Shown: positions 1 through 9,600 of the stretch, in pieces
Layout: each line of letters opens with the position of its first letter
Position numbering within the stretch: the first letter of the stretch is position 1
Assembly: GCF_900199205.1 (NCBI RefSeq)
Contig: NZ_OBMJ01000001.1
Coordinates: forward strand, 1,240,001 to 1,304,000
Direction: 5' to 3'
DNA: 64,000 nt
From: Streptomyces sp. 1331.2
GTDB lineage: Bacteria > Actinomycetota > Actinomycetes > Streptomycetales > Streptomycetaceae
The notes under the pieces: model-generated
Told to the model about the DNA's origin: nothing
Databases searched by the model: none
What the model saw: the letters and a program-made list of their open reading frames with translations, nothing else
Translations under genes and position numbers: made by a program

Positions 1-1
1 G

Positions 2-517
2 GACGACGGCTGGCAGCGCACCCCCGAGGCGGAGCGGTTCATCGCCGACCACCGCCTGCCGATCACCGCCTTCCCGCTGCCGATGCCGGCCGCCGCCGAC
101 CCGGCGTTCTTCCAGCGGGTCACCGCCGTACCCGGCTCCTCGATCCAGGACCACAGCGTCTCCCACTCCGACCTCAGCAAGCTCCCGGCGGACCAGCAGC
201 AGGTCGAGATCTGCGACGCCCGCGACGCGCTGACCCGCATCTTCGGCACCGCGCCGGTGGTCTTCCGTCCGCCCTTCTTCACCTGGAACGCCGACACCCT
301 GCAGGCCGCCGCCAACTGCGGCATCCGCACCGTGATCACCGCCGACGCGGACTTCAGCGGGGGCGCCTCCAACATCTGGCACCCGGGCCCGCTGCAGCCC
401 GGCGACGTCGTCCTGATGCACTGGACCGACACCCTGGCCACCGACCTCCAGCGCGCCCTGGCCGCCGCCGACGCCGCCGGCCTCAAGCCGACCGGTCTGG
501 CCGACTACCTGCACTGA
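2..517 (+). CDS. Polysaccharide deacetylase (NodB domain), 5' truncated by window edge
   Basis: This is the C-terminal part of a carbohydrate esterase family 4 type deacetylase, which removes N- or O-acetyl groups from cell-wall or extracellular polysaccharide. The open frame runs to the window start, so the true start is missing. Visible family motifs are the DDGW at the very beginning (end of the TFDDG motif, first Asp catalytic base), DHSVSHSD (the metal-binding H-x3-H motif), and FRPPFF (the R-x-P-P motif of the substrate groove). The protein ends with the usual W-P-x-D-to-LMHW region (HWTDTLATDL) containing the catalytic His. A strong hairpin follows the stop. A secreted or lipoprotein N-terminus is expected from the family but cannot be seen. 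The assignment is firm at family level; the substrate is unknown. Confidence 0.85.
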   Translation, partial: DDGWQRTPEAERFIADHRLPITAFPLPMPAAADPAFFQRVTAVPGSSIQDHSVSHSDLSKLPADQQQVEICDARDALTRIFGTAPVVFRPPFFTWNADTLQAAANCGIRTVITADADFSGGASNIWHPGPLQPGDVVLMHWTDTLATDLQRALAAADAAGLKPTGLADYLH

Positions 518-550
518 CCTGACGCGCCGGTCCCCCGGCCGTCACCGACC

Positions 551-589
551 CGACGCGCCGCCGCCTCCCGGGGGAGCGGCGGCGCGTCG
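551..589 (+). terminator. Hairpin terminator after the deacetylase
   Basis: A perfect 14-bp inverted repeat (CGACGCGCCGCCGC at 551-564, complement at 576-589) with an 11-nt loop lies 33 bp after the deacetylase stop. There is no U-tract, which is normal for high-GC actinobacterial terminators. Confidence 0.75.
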
Positions 590-858
590 TCGCACTCTCG
601 TTGACAGCGCACCCGGGACATCGCTCTAATGGGCGCGTGCAGCGCGGCGTCGGCCACAGAGCAGTGGGCCGGCCGACAGCCGAGCGAGCACCTTTCCGAA
701 GGGACGATGCGCGATGAGGACTCTCTCCGCTGCCCTGATCTGACGCCAGGCGGTCACCGCGGTGCCCCCGGGCTGTCCGTGCGCGCGATGCGCCACCCCC
801 TGAGCGTCACCGCGTGTGGCCGCGACTCCCCCACCTCTTGGAGATCCACCACACACAC

Positions 859-1755
859 ATGCCCATGTCCTTCAACCTGAATGTCATCAAGGAGTTCCGC
901 GCCAACGGCGGGCGGGTCGGCGGCCCGTTCGAGGGCGGCGACCTGCTGTTGCTGACCACCACCGGGGCCCGGTCCGGGCGGCCGCACACCGTGCCGCTCG
1001 GGTACGTCCGGGCGGAGGGCCTGCTCCTGGTCGTCGCCTCGGCCGCCGGGGCGCCGGAGCACCCGCAGTGGTACCGCAATCTGCTGGCCCACCCGGTGGC
1101 CCGGGTCGAACTCGGCACCGAGGCCTACGACGTGATCGCCGTCCCTGCCGAAGGCGCCCGCCGGGAGCGACTGCTCGCCGCCGTCGTCCGGGCGGCGCCG
1201 GGGTACGGCGACTACCAGGCGCGGACCGAGCGCGAGTTGCCGGTCGTCGTCCTGGAACGTCCCGAGCCGCCTGCCGACGGGCCGGCGCCCGTGGTACGCA
1301 CCCTCGCCGACAAGGTGCTGGAGGCGCACACCTGGCTGCGCGCCCAGCTGCGCCACGTACGGGAGGAGGCGCACGCCCACGTTCCCGGCCTACCGGCCGG
1401 GCTCGGGCTGCAGCTGCGGCAGCACTGCCTGGCGTTCTGCGACGGGCTGACGCACCACCACAACGGCGAGGACGCCGCGATCTTCCCCGCCCTCGCGCGC
1501 AGCCACCCGGAGCTGGCCGACGTGCTGGCGCGGCTCGACGAGCAGCACCGGGCCATCGGGCTGATCAAGGAGCGGCTGGTGGAGCTGCTGGCCGGAATCG
1601 CGGTCACCGAACCGGAACGGCTCCGCGGCGAGCTGGACCGGATGTCGGCGGAGCTGGAGGCGCACCTGGACCACGAGGAGGCGGAACTGCTGCCGGTGCT
1701 GGCCGGCATCCCGTTCCCGCCGGCCGGGCCCGGACCTTCCGCGAACGGCAGCTGA
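859..1755 (+). CDS. DUF385 F420-dependent nitroreductase-family domain fused to hemerythrin domain
   Basis: A two-domain protein of about 298 residues. Residues 1 to about 130 match the deazaflavin (F420)-dependent nitroreductase / DUF385 fold (FRANGGRVGG, LLLLTTTGARSGRPHTVPLGY, HPQWYRNLLAHP). These proteins typically reduce quinones or nitro compounds with F420H2. Residues about 150-285 form a hemerythrin HHE domain with the di-iron His/Glu ligands spread as H-x3-H/E elements (EAHTWLR, THHHNGEDAAIFP, DEQHRAIG, HLDHEEAELLPVL), suggesting binding of oxygen, NO or redox stress sensing. ATG 859 or 865 is preferred over GTG 814 because family members begin MSFNLN; GGAG lies near 839. An imperfect hairpin follows the stop. 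The fusion is seen directly; the physiological substrate is unknown. Confidence 0.85.
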   Translation: MPMSFNLNVIKEFRANGGRVGGPFEGGDLLLLTTTGARSGRPHTVPLGYVRAEGLLLVVASAAGAPEHPQWYRNLLAHPVARVELGTEAYDVIAVPAEGARRERLLAAVVRAAPGYGDYQARTERELPVVVLERPEPPADGPAPVVRTLADKVLEAHTWLRAQLRHVREEAHAHVPGLPAGLGLQLRQHCLAFCDGLTHHHNGEDAAIFPALARSHPELADVLARLDEQHRAIGLIKERLVELLAGIAVTEPERLRGELDRMSAELEAHLDHEEAELLPVLAGIPFPPAGPGPSANGS

Positions 1756-1764
1756 AACGGCGTT

Positions 1765-1804
1765 GCCGCCGTCCCCTCCCGGTGGCTCCGGAAGGGGCGG
1801 CGGC
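1765..1804 (+). terminator. Hairpin between convergent genes
   Basis: GCCGCCG-t-CCCC (1765-1776) pairs with GGGG-CGGCGGC (1794-1804). It lies 10 bp after the DUF385-hemerythrin stop and in front of the convergent esterase gene, so it may serve as a terminator for the left gene. Confidence 0.55.
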
Positions 1805-1845
1805 GTTGTCGTCACAGCGTTACGTCCTCACGGCGTTACGCCGTT

Positions 1846-1877
1846 ACGGCAGCACGTCGTCACGGCAGCACGTCGTC
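1846..1877. repeat. 16-bp exact tandem duplication at the esterase stop
   Basis: The 16-mer ACGGCAGCACGTCGTC occurs twice without a gap (1846-1861, 1862-1877); the second copy runs into the esterase stop codon on the minus strand. A short palindrome, ACGGCG-TTA-CGCCGT, lies just to the left (about 1831-1845). Confidence 0.8.
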
Positions 1878-2676
1878 ACGACTGCGAGAAGACCGGGAGG
1901 TAGCCACCGGACTGGCCGGCGGCCTTCGGGTGGTAGCTCTCGTCGACCGGCAGGGTGGTGCTGTTGAGCCAGGTGGTCAGGTTGCCGCAGATCTCGTGGC
2001 CGGTGAAGATGCTGCGGACGTCGCCGAAGGCGAAGCCCGCGTTGGCGGCGCGCTTGGCGAGGACGCCGTCCAGGGTGTCGGCGGCACCGTTGATGGCGGT
2101 GCGCTTGGTGTCGCCGATGCCGAAGATGCAGTCGCCGCCGATCTTGTAGATCCGCGGGTAGCCCATCACCACGACGTGGGCGTTCGGGGCCTTGGCCTTG
2201 ATGGCCGAGTACACGTTGTCCAGCTGGCCGGGCAGCGTGTTGAGCGCGTAGTCCTTCGCGGTGTTGACGGCGCTGATGCAGTCGTCGTCGGAGCTCAGGA
2301 CGCAGGTCTGCATGGTGCTGGCGAAGCCGGCGTCGTTGCCGCCGACCGTGATGCTGACCAGCGTGGTGCTGGAGTCCAGGGCGGAGATCTGGCTGTTGAG
2401 GACGTCACCCGTTCTGGCACCCGTACAGGCGACGAACTTGAAGGTGGACGGCGCGTGCGCGTTCTTCCACAGGTACGGGTACGCGTTGGTGCTGCGCTTG
2501 CAGTTGCTGCCGTCGCTCAGGTAGCTGCCGGCGCCGACACCGGAGGAGTACGAGTCCCCGAGGGCCACGTAGTTGACACCGGCGGCGTTGGCGGACGAGG
2601 CGGCGAAGAGCGTCGTCATGGTCAGACCTGCCGCAATCGCGGCGATGGACAGGGCACGGGCAGGGCGGATCATCAC
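1876..2676 (-). CDS. Secreted SGNH/GDSL-type lipase-esterase
   Basis: A 266-residue extracellular hydrolase. A Sec signal peptide covers residues 1 to about 31 (positive MMIRPARA start, hydrophobic core, cleavage near SANAAG). Block I GDSYSSG (nucleophile Ser) follows at about residue 40, block III GGNDAGF supplies the oxyanion-hole Asn, and block V carries the catalytic Asp/His in SYHPKAAGQ near the C-terminus. Six cysteines in the mature part probably form three disulfides, as in the Streptomyces SGNH esterase EstA/phospholipase A1 relatives, which are similar in length. An AGGTG element sits just upstream of the ATG. The family acts on fatty-acid esters; whether this one is a lipase, esterase or phospholipase is not determined. 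Confidence 0.9.
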   Translation of the reverse strand: MMIRPARALSIAAIAAGLTMTTLFAASSANAAGVNYVALGDSYSSGVGAGSYLSDGSNCKRSTNAYPYLWKNAHAPSTFKFVACTGARTGDVLNSQISALDSSTTLVSITVGGNDAGFASTMQTCVLSSDDDCISAVNTAKDYALNTLPGQLDNVYSAIKAKAPNAHVVVMGYPRIYKIGGDCIFGIGDTKRTAINGAADTLDGVLAKRAANAGFAFGDVRSIFTGHEICGNLTTWLNSTTLPVDESYHPKAAGQSGGYLPVFSQS

Positions 2677-3079
2677 ACCTCCAGGTGGGGCTGGCGGGGG
2701 GTCACAGAAGTGATACCAGGCGGTAGGGCCGTCCGGAAGCGCTCATGCCAAAGATATTGACGGACCGTCTGATAGCTCAGAGGTGAACGGCGGCCGACAG
2801 TCGGTGAGTTCGTACTGGTCAGCACAGGTGTGTTTTGACGCGCGTAGTACTGCGCGCGTAGACCGGCAACTTTCCTGCGTTCAGGGCTACTTCACCCTGG
2901 AGTCAAGCTCCGACCACCGTCGGGCCGGTTGCGACGCGCGCGTCGACGGAGTAAGCCCGGGCGCGAGGAGGGACGCCCGGGGACCGCGCAGGGCACGCAG
3001 GGGCCACGGCGAGCGCCCGGGGACCGTGGCGGGCGCACGAGCACCGACCTGCGCGGGGAGGCTCGGGTGTGAGCCGCCG
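2677..3079. other. 403-bp intergenic region without a convincing gene
   Basis: This lies upstream of the esterase and downstream of the NUDIX gene, both on the minus strand. It should contain the esterase promoter. It is less GC-rich than the genes (TTGACGGACC and TGTGTTTTGACG tracts). The long plus-strand frame that crosses it is antisense to the NUDIX gene and has no protein-like composition. The only clear structure is the palindrome at 2838-2859. Confidence 0.6.
2838..2859. promoter_or_regulatory. 22-bp near-perfect palindrome, candidate operator
   Basis: ACGCGCG, then T-AGTACT-G, then CGCGCGT: two 7-bp perfect arms around an AGTACT core, with one mismatched base pair. It lies 162 bp upstream of the esterase start in an otherwise structureless region. 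The binding protein is unknown. Confidence 0.45.
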
Positions 3080-3718
3080 TCAGAACGGCTGGCTGCTGCC
3101 CGATCCGGGGTACACGGTGCCCGGGGAGATCACGCAACCCTCGACCGGGAGCTCCTCGATCGTCTCGTTCGCGGCAGCAGGCACGCCGAGCCAGCGCACG
3201 GCGGTGGCCACCGCCGTCCGTGCCTGCCGCAGCCCGGGGCCGCCCCAGCCGAGCAGTTCGACGGCGAGGCCCGGCGCAACCAGCAGCCGCCGGTAGTGCC
3301 GGCCCGAGGCCGGGTCGGTCACGCTGGGGCCGACCGCCCGCAGCGCGGCCGCCATCCGGACCCGAGCGCACTCGTGCCCGCCGTTCGCCGAACCGACCCG
3401 GTCGTAGAGGTAACCGAGGTAGTACGGCCGGCCGATCACCGCCTGCGCCTCCTCGGCTGCCTCCCGGGCCAGGGCGGCCGCCGGATCCCCGGCGTCCTCC
3501 GGTTCCAACGAGCCGCCGGGCAGCGAGCAGATTCCGTCCCTGGGGTTGACCAGGGTCAGCACCCGCCCGTCCGGGGCGAACAGCCACCCCCAGGACTGCT
3601 TGACCGGCAGCCCGTCCGGCACCGGCTCGCCCGGCCGCCACGGCCAGCCCGCCGTCGGGCGCCGCCGCACCTTCCCGAGCAGTTCGGCGATCTCCGCGCT
3701 GTACTCGATCGGGCTCAT
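3080..3718 (-). CDS. NUDIX hydrolase
   Basis: A 212-residue protein with a NUDIX box at residues about 85-115: GGSLEPED, then AREAAEEAQA. The second half fits the REUXEE signature, giving the Mg-binding helix that cleaves nucleoside-diphosphate-linked substrates. The spacing between the first Glu and the REAAEE is about three residues longer than the classical Gx5Ex7REUxEExGU pattern, so the loop carries an insertion. WLFAPDGRVLTLVNPRDGICSLPGG before it is the typical beta-strand lead-in. Its ATG overlaps the stop of a 34-codon upstream frame (ATGA), and GAGG/GGAG precede it. The substrate (nucleotide sugar, ADP-ribose, mutagenic dNTP) cannot be inferred. Confidence 0.8.
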   Translation of the reverse strand: MSPIEYSAEIAELLGKVRRRPTAGWPWRPGEPVPDGLPVKQSWGWLFAPDGRVLTLVNPRDGICSLPGGSLEPEDAGDPAAALAREAAEEAQAVIGRPYYLGYLYDRVGSANGGHECARVRMAAALRAVGPSVTDPASGRHYRRLLVAPGLAVELLGWGGPGLRQARTAVATAVRWLGVPAAANETIEELPVEGCVISPGTVYPGSGSSQPF

Positions 3719-3819
3719 GCTCCGGCCTCGCAGCGCTCGGCGGGGGCGTCGGACGGGTCACCGGCCGGGGCGCCCGCCGGCACGCGCCCTCCGGCGCCGA
3801 GCTCGCTCCGCTCGCTCAT
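3715..3819 (-). CDS. Possible 34-residue leader ORF overlapping the NUDIX start
   Basis: A short frame beginning MSERSELGAGG and ending ERCEAGA stops in an ATGA overlap with the NUDIX start codon. The MSERSE start arises from the GAGCGGAGCGAGC tract that is common in Streptomyces and Kitasatospora genomes, so it may be repeat-derived rather than a true gene. If translated, it would couple translation to the NUDIX gene. No function can be assigned. Confidence 0.3.
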   Translation of the reverse strand: MSERSELGAGGRVPAGAPAGDPSDAPAERCEAGA

Positions 3820-4048
3820 GCGTCCCCCCTCTCGCTGTCGGGCTCGCCGGACCGGCGGTGCGCGGAGAGGACCTGCGGGGCGCGGTACGGAGCGGAGCGG
3901 CCGGAGCGACGGCGTGGGGTACCGCGCTCCTGGCTGTTGATCTTCTCCGAATCTTCCCCGAACAGGCGGTCGATGAACAGTCCCCAGCGCCGCTTGGCGG
4001 ATGCGGAGCCTCATGCGGGGACGGATGCCGAGGCGGCCGACGCCCTGC

Positions 4049-5215
4049 TCACCCCAGCGGCCCACCCCCGTCCCGGGGGCCCGGGAACCCGGGCAACGGG
4101 AACCCCGGCCGCGGATCCACCCCGGGCGGGAACGGCAGCCCGCTCGCGGCGTCGTCGGCCAGCACGTCGAACACCTCGTGCGCCGTCATCGGCCGCAGCC
4201 GCCCGTCGGCCAGCGCCCAGCCGCGCACGGGCGGCCGCGCACGGGCGCCGTCGGCCTTGGGCTCCGCCGCATCGCCCGTGGAACTCCCACCGCCCGGGCC
4301 GCCCTGACCCGGGCTCCCCTGACCGTCCGCCGACGGATCACCGTGCAGCAGCAGCGCCCCCGCACCGCCGCAGGCCACACCCGCCGCCAGCGTGACGCAG
4401 AACGCCTCGGTGTCCCGGCCCGCAGGGTAGAGCTGACCGCCCTCCACGCAGACGTCCACCGCCGAGGTCAGCTCCTCACCGTCCTCGGGGCCGTGGCAGC
4501 GCAGCGTCAGCAGGTGGCAGCCCTCCCCCGCGCCGTCGACCAGCGCCAGGTACACCGACGTCACGTACCGCATCACCGCCGCCATCCGGCGCTGCCCGGC
4601 CGGGTCGTCGCCGACGGCGTCCAGCAGGGCCGCGCAGGCCACGGACATCCGCACCCGGGCCCGGTGGTCGTCCAGCAGCACCGGCGCCAGCTCGGCCAGC
4701 CGCTCCCCGGCGTAGACGAACGGCTCCCCGGCCAGCTCGGGATCGCCCGCGTAGGCGACCCGGGCGGCGGGCGCCCGCGGGTCGAGGCCGAGCGCCTCGC
4801 AGTAGTCCTCGAAGTCGTGCGCCTCCAGGACCCTCAGGTGCACTTCCAGCCCCTGCCGGTACAGGGCCGTCAGCTGCTCCTCCGTGCGCCGCAGGTAGTC
4901 CCGGTGGCCGAGCTCGCCGAACAGCCCGTACCGCGCCAAGTCGGCGAAGTCCCCGGCCCCGACGGCCAGCGCCACCGCGACCGGCTGCGGCGGCGGCGCT
5001 CCCCGGGCTCGCCCGCCGCGCCGCGACCGCGCCCCACCCGCTCCCGCCCGCCCGCCCGGCGGCCGGTCTCCCCCGGGCGGCGGCGCCCCACCGGGCCCAG
5101 CGGCCGGCGCCCCGCCGGCACCCGCCCCCGGCCTCCGCCCGGACAACGCCAGCACCCGCCGACGCCTCCCCGCAGCCGCCACCACCTCGCGCACCAACCT
5201 CCGCACCGCAGCCAT
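4049..5215 (-). CDS. Conserved hypothetical protein with proline/glycine-rich termini
   Basis: A 388-residue frame. Residues about 75-280 look like a folded helical domain (DFADLARYGLFGELGHRDYLRRTEEQL, DFEDYCEALGLDPRAP, MAAVMRYVTSVYLALVDGAGEG). The flanks are low complexity: an Arg/Ala/Gly/Pro-rich segment at residues about 15-75 and a Gly/Pro-rich C-terminus ending in GFPGPRDGGGPLG. No signal peptide or membrane segment is evident. It is transcribed away from sbcD, so the 300-bp gap at 5216-5525 holds divergent promoters. No family was recognised. The codon pattern supports coding in this frame against the equally long antisense frames. Confidence 0.6.
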   Translation of the reverse strand: MAAVRRLVREVVAAAGRRRRVLALSGRRPGAGAGGAPAAGPGGAPPPGGDRPPGGRAGAGGARSRRGGRARGAPPPQPVAVALAVGAGDFADLARYGLFGELGHRDYLRRTEEQLTALYRQGLEVHLRVLEAHDFEDYCEALGLDPRAPAARVAYAGDPELAGEPFVYAGERLAELAPVLLDDHRARVRMSVACAALLDAVGDDPAGQRRMAAVMRYVTSVYLALVDGAGEGCHLLTLRCHGPEDGEELTSAVDVCVEGGQLYPAGRDTEAFCVTLAAGVACGGAGALLLHGDPSADGQGSPGQGGPGGGSSTGDAAEPKADGARARPPVRGWALADGRLRPMTAHEVFDVLADDAASGLPFPPGVDPRPGFPLPGFPGPRDGGGPLG

Positions 5216-5525
5216 GGCTCCTCCTGCTCCTCACTCGCCCGGGATCCGACCCCCGGGACCCGGCACCCGGCACCGGACGGCACCGGGACGCCGACCGCAC
5301 CGAAGGACGGTGCCGCCGACGTCGAGGAACATACACAGAGCCACTGACAATCCACCCCCAGTAATCGAACACCGGGCAGCCGGCGGGGAGCCCGGAGCTC
5401 CCGACGGCCCCTGACGGCCGCCGACGGCCCCCGTCGGTGCGCCGAGCGACCCCCGGGGCCGGTGGGACGGATGCCTCAGCCGATCCGGGCGGGATTGTCA
5501 GTGGTGCGGGTTAGGGTCGGTGACC

Positions 5526-6695
5526 ATGCGACTGCTGCATACCTCCGACTGGCATCTCGGGCGCTCGTTCCACCGGGAGAGCCTGCACGACGCCCAGCGC
5601 GCCTTCCTGGACCACCTGGTGGACGTGGTCCGGTCCGAGGGCGTGGACGCCGTGCTGGTCGCCGGGGACGTGTACGACCGCGCCCTGCCGGGGCTGGAGG
5701 CGGTCGCGATGTTCGACGACGTGCTGCACCGGCTGGCCGACCTCGGCGTGCCGACGGTGTTCATCAGCGGCAACCACGACTCGGCCCGCCGGCTGGGCGT
5801 CGGGGCGGGGCTGATCGGGCGGGCCGGGATCCACCTGCGGACGGATCCGGGCCGGTGTGCCGAGCCGGTGCTGCTGGCGGACGAGCACGGGCCGGTGGCG
5901 GTGTACGGGCTGCCGTACCTGGAGCCGACGCTGGTGCGCGAGCGGTTCGGGCTGGCCAGGGGCGGGCACGCGGCGGTGCTCGGGGCGGCGATGGACGAGG
6001 TGCGGGCCGACCTCGCGGCGCGCCCGGCCGGCACCCGCGCGGTGGTGCTGGCGCACGCCTTCGTCACCGGCGGCGCGCCGAGCGACAGCGAGCGCGACAT
6101 CGCGGTCGGCGGCGTCGCCTCGGTGCCCGCCTCGGTGTTCGACGGGGTGCACTACGCCGCGCTCGGCCACCTGCACGGCTGCCAGACGCTCGCCCCGCAC
6201 CTGCGCTACAGCGGCTCCCCGCTCGCCTACTCCTTCTCCGAGGCGAAGCAGCGCAAGAGCATGTGGCTGGTCGACCTCGCGGCCGACGGCTCGGTGGCCG
6301 CCGAGCGCGTCCCCTGCCCCGAGCCGCGCCGCCTCGCCACCCTGCGCGACACCCTCGAAGCCCTGCTCACCGAGGAGAAGTACGCCGAGCACGAGCAGTC
6401 CTGGGTGCAGGCCACGCTCACCGACGCGGCCCGGCCGAGCGAGCCGATGGAGAAGCTGCGCCGCCGCTTCCCGCACACCCTCCAGCTGCTGTTCGACCCG
6501 GCGGAGAGCGAGGCCGAGCCCTCCCGCTCGTACGCGGCGCGGGTGAGCGGCCGGGCCGACCTGGAGATCGCCGAGGGCTTCCTGCGGCACGTCCGCCCCG
6601 GCGCCGAGCCGGAGCCGGACGAGCTCGGCTGGCTGCGCGACGGCTTCGAGCAGGTCCGGGAGAGCACCGACCGGAAGGCGGACCTGCCCCGATGA
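5526..6695 (+). CDS. sbcD: DNA double-strand break repair nuclease SbcD
   Basis: The Mre11-type manganese nuclease subunit of SbcCD, 389 residues, which opens hairpins and processes protein-blocked DNA ends. All calcineurin-type phosphoesterase motifs are present: DWHLG (residues about 8-12), GDVYDR (about 47), GNHDS (about 84), the AHAFVTGG region (about 180) and GHLHG (about 216). ATG 5526 is preferred over GTG 5520 because homologues begin MRxLHTSDWH. The stop overlaps the sbcC start in ATGA, so the two subunits are translationally coupled. C-terminal residues about 270-389 form the capping/SbcC-binding part. Confidence 0.95.
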   Translation: MRLLHTSDWHLGRSFHRESLHDAQRAFLDHLVDVVRSEGVDAVLVAGDVYDRALPGLEAVAMFDDVLHRLADLGVPTVFISGNHDSARRLGVGAGLIGRAGIHLRTDPGRCAEPVLLADEHGPVAVYGLPYLEPTLVRERFGLARGGHAAVLGAAMDEVRADLAARPAGTRAVVLAHAFVTGGAPSDSERDIAVGGVASVPASVFDGVHYAALGHLHGCQTLAPHLRYSGSPLAYSFSEAKQRKSMWLVDLAADGSVAAERVPCPEPRRLATLRDTLEALLTEEKYAEHEQSWVQATLTDAARPSEPMEKLRRRFPHTLQLLFDPAESEAEPSRSYAARVSGRADLEIAEGFLRHVRPGAEPEPDELGWLRDGFEQVRESTDRKADLPR

Positions 6696-9600
6696 GGCTG
6701 CACCGGCTCACCGTCACCGCCTTCGGCCCGTTCGCCGGCTCCGAGACGGTGGACTTCGACGCGCTCGCCGCCGGCGGACTGTTCCTGCTGCGCGGGGCGA
6801 CGGGCGCGGGCAAGAGCAGCGTGCTGGACGCGGTCTGCTTCGCCCTCTACGGCGAGCCGCCCGGCACCCGCCGGGCCACCCGGCTGCGCAGCGACCACGC
6901 CGACCCGAAGCGACTGACCGAGGTGCGGCTGGAGCTGACCCTCGGCGGGCGGCGCCTCCAGATCACCCGCCTGCCGGAGCAGCGGCGCCCGAAGAAGGTC
7001 GGCGCGGGCACCACAGTCGAACGGGCGCAGACCCTGCTGCGCGAGTGGGTCGAGGACACCGGCGACGGCTCGCCGGGCTGGCGGGGGCTCAGCAAGTCCC
7101 ACCAGGAGGCCGGGGAGGAGATCCACCGGCTGATCGGCATGAACCGGGAGCAGTTCTGCCAGGTGGTGCTGCTGCCGCAGGGCGACTTCGCCCGCTTCCT
7201 CAAGGCCGACTCGGAGGAGCGCGGCAAGCTGCTGCGCCGGCTGTTCGACACCGAGCGTTATCGGCACGTCGAGGACTGGCTCGCCGAGCAGCGGCGCGCC
7301 CAGGAGGCGACGGTCCAGGCCGGCCGGCGCCGGCTGCGTGACCTCGTCGGCAGGGCCGAGCAGGCGGCCGGTCCCGGGGCCGAGCCCGCCGAGGACTGGG
7401 TGCCGGCCGAGGATGCCGACGCCGGGCTGACGGCCGACGTGCTCGGCTGGGCCGCGGTGCTGCGCAGCGGCGCGGCCGAACAGCTCGCCGTCGCCGAGGC
7501 TGCGCTCGCGGGCGCCGAGGCCGCGCAGCGCACGGCCCAGCAGCGGCGCGAGGCAGCCGAGGAGCTGGCCGGGCGGCAGCGCCGGCACCGGGAGGCGCTG
7601 GCCCGGGCCGAGCGGCTGGCCGGGTTCGAGCCCGCGGCGGCCGAGGACCGGCGCCGGCTGGCGGCCGCACAGGACGCGGTCGGGGTGGAGTCCGCGCTGC
7701 GGCTGCGGGAGAGCGCGGCCGAGGCCTTCCGGCGTGCCCGGGAGGCGGAGCGCCGCCGCCGCGAGACGCTGGCCGGCGCGCGTGGCGCGGAGGTCCGAGG
7801 GCTCGACGGGGCCGACGCCGCCGGGCTGGCCGAGGCCGAACTGCGGCTGCGCGCCGAGGTGGTGCGCCTGGAGGCGGCCCGGGCGGAGGAGCGGCGCTGC
7901 GCCGAACTCGTCCGCGAGCAGCGCTCCCTGACGGCGGACCGGCGTGCCGCCGAGGAGCTGGCCGAGGACGCCGAGGACTGGCTGGCCGAGTTCGAGGGCG
8001 AGCTGGCCCGCCTGGAGGAGCGACACTCCGAGGCCCGGGCGGCGACCACGAAGGTCGAGCAGCTGGACGGGCAGCGGGCCGAGGCTGCCACCCGTCTGGA
8101 CGCAGCCCGGGAGCGCGACGGCCTGCGCGCCGGGATCTCGGCGGCCGAACCACGGGTCGCGCAGCTGCGCGCCGCTGCCCTGGACGCCCGCGAGCACGGT
8201 CTGGACCTGCGGGACCGGCGGCTGGCGGGCATGGCCGCCGAGCTGGCCGAGCAGCTGCGCGCGGGCCGGCCCTGCCGGGTCTGCGGCTCGCCCGAGCACC
8301 CGGCGCCCGCGCAGGCGGCGCCCGGCAGCCGGGTCGGCGCCGAGGACGAGGAGCGGGCCCGGCGGGCCCAGGCCGCCGCCGAGCAGGCCTGGGCGGAAGC
8401 CGACCAGGCACTGACCGCCCTGCGGGTGCGCGAGGCGGCCGCGGCCGCAGCGGCCGGTCCCGACCCGGTGGACGTGCTGGCCCGGGCCCTCGCCGGGCTG
8501 GAACGCGAGCACCGGGACGCCCGGCACACCGCGGAGGCACTGGGTCGCGTCGAGCAGGAGATCGCCCGGCTGTCGCGGGAGCGCACCCGCCGCGGCGACG
8601 AACTGCACGAGGCCAGGGAACGCGCCGCCGTCCTCACCGACCGGCTGCAGGCGCTCGACGCCGAGCGGGAGGCGCTGACCGCCCGGGTGGCGGCCGCCCG
8701 GGGAGAGGCGGCCTCGGTCGCCGACCGGGCCGCGGCCCTGACCCGGCTCACCGAGGACGTAGCCGCTGCGGTCGGAGCCGCCCGGGCCCGCGCGGAGGCG
8801 GCGGCCAGGCTCGACGAGGCCGAGGACGAACTGGGCAAGGCCGCCGCCGCGGCGGGCTTCCCGGACGCCGCGGCGGCACTGGCCGTCCTGCTGCCGCGCG
8901 AGGAGCGCGAGCGGTTGGAGGCCCGGCTGGAGCGGCACCGCGCGGAGACCGCCGCCGTCCGCAGCGAGCTGGCACTGCCGGAGCTGGCCGGGGCCGCGGC
9001 CCGTCCGCCGGTCGACCTGTCCGCCGCCGCGGCCGCGCTCCGCGAGGCCACCGATCGGCTCGGGCGGGCGCACGCCGTCCGGGCCGCGGCCGACGAGCGG
9101 TGCGGAGCCCTGGCCGCGATCGGCCGGCAGCTCGCCGGGCTCGCCGCCGAGCTGGCCCCGGCGCTGGACCGGTACGGCCGGATCAACCGGCTCGCCGCCC
9201 TGGCCGCCGGCACCTCCACCGAGAACCGGCTGCGGATGCGCCTGGAGTCGTACGTCCTGGCGGCTCGGCTGGAGCAGGTCGCGGCGGCGGCCAGCGACCG
9301 GCTGGTCCGGATGTCCGGCGGCCGCTACACCCTGGTGCACAGCGACGACCGGGGCACCGGCAACAGGCGCTCGGGCCTGGCCCTGCGGGTGGTGGACGCC
9401 TGGACGGGCACCGAGCGGGACACCGCGACGCTGTCCGGCGGCGAGAGCTTCTTCGCCTCGCTCTCCCTCGCCCTCGGCCTGGCCGACGTGGTCACCGACG
9501 AGGCCGGCGGTATGCCGCTCGACACCCTGTTCATCGACGAGGGCTTCGGCACCCTGGACGAGCAGTCCCTGGAGGAGGTGATGGACGTCCTCGACGGCCT

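Noticed and set aside
2783..3940. Plus-strand frame across the esterase-NUDIX gap
   Set aside because: Mostly antisense to the NUDIX gene, no recognisable domain, arginine/proline-rich shadow composition.
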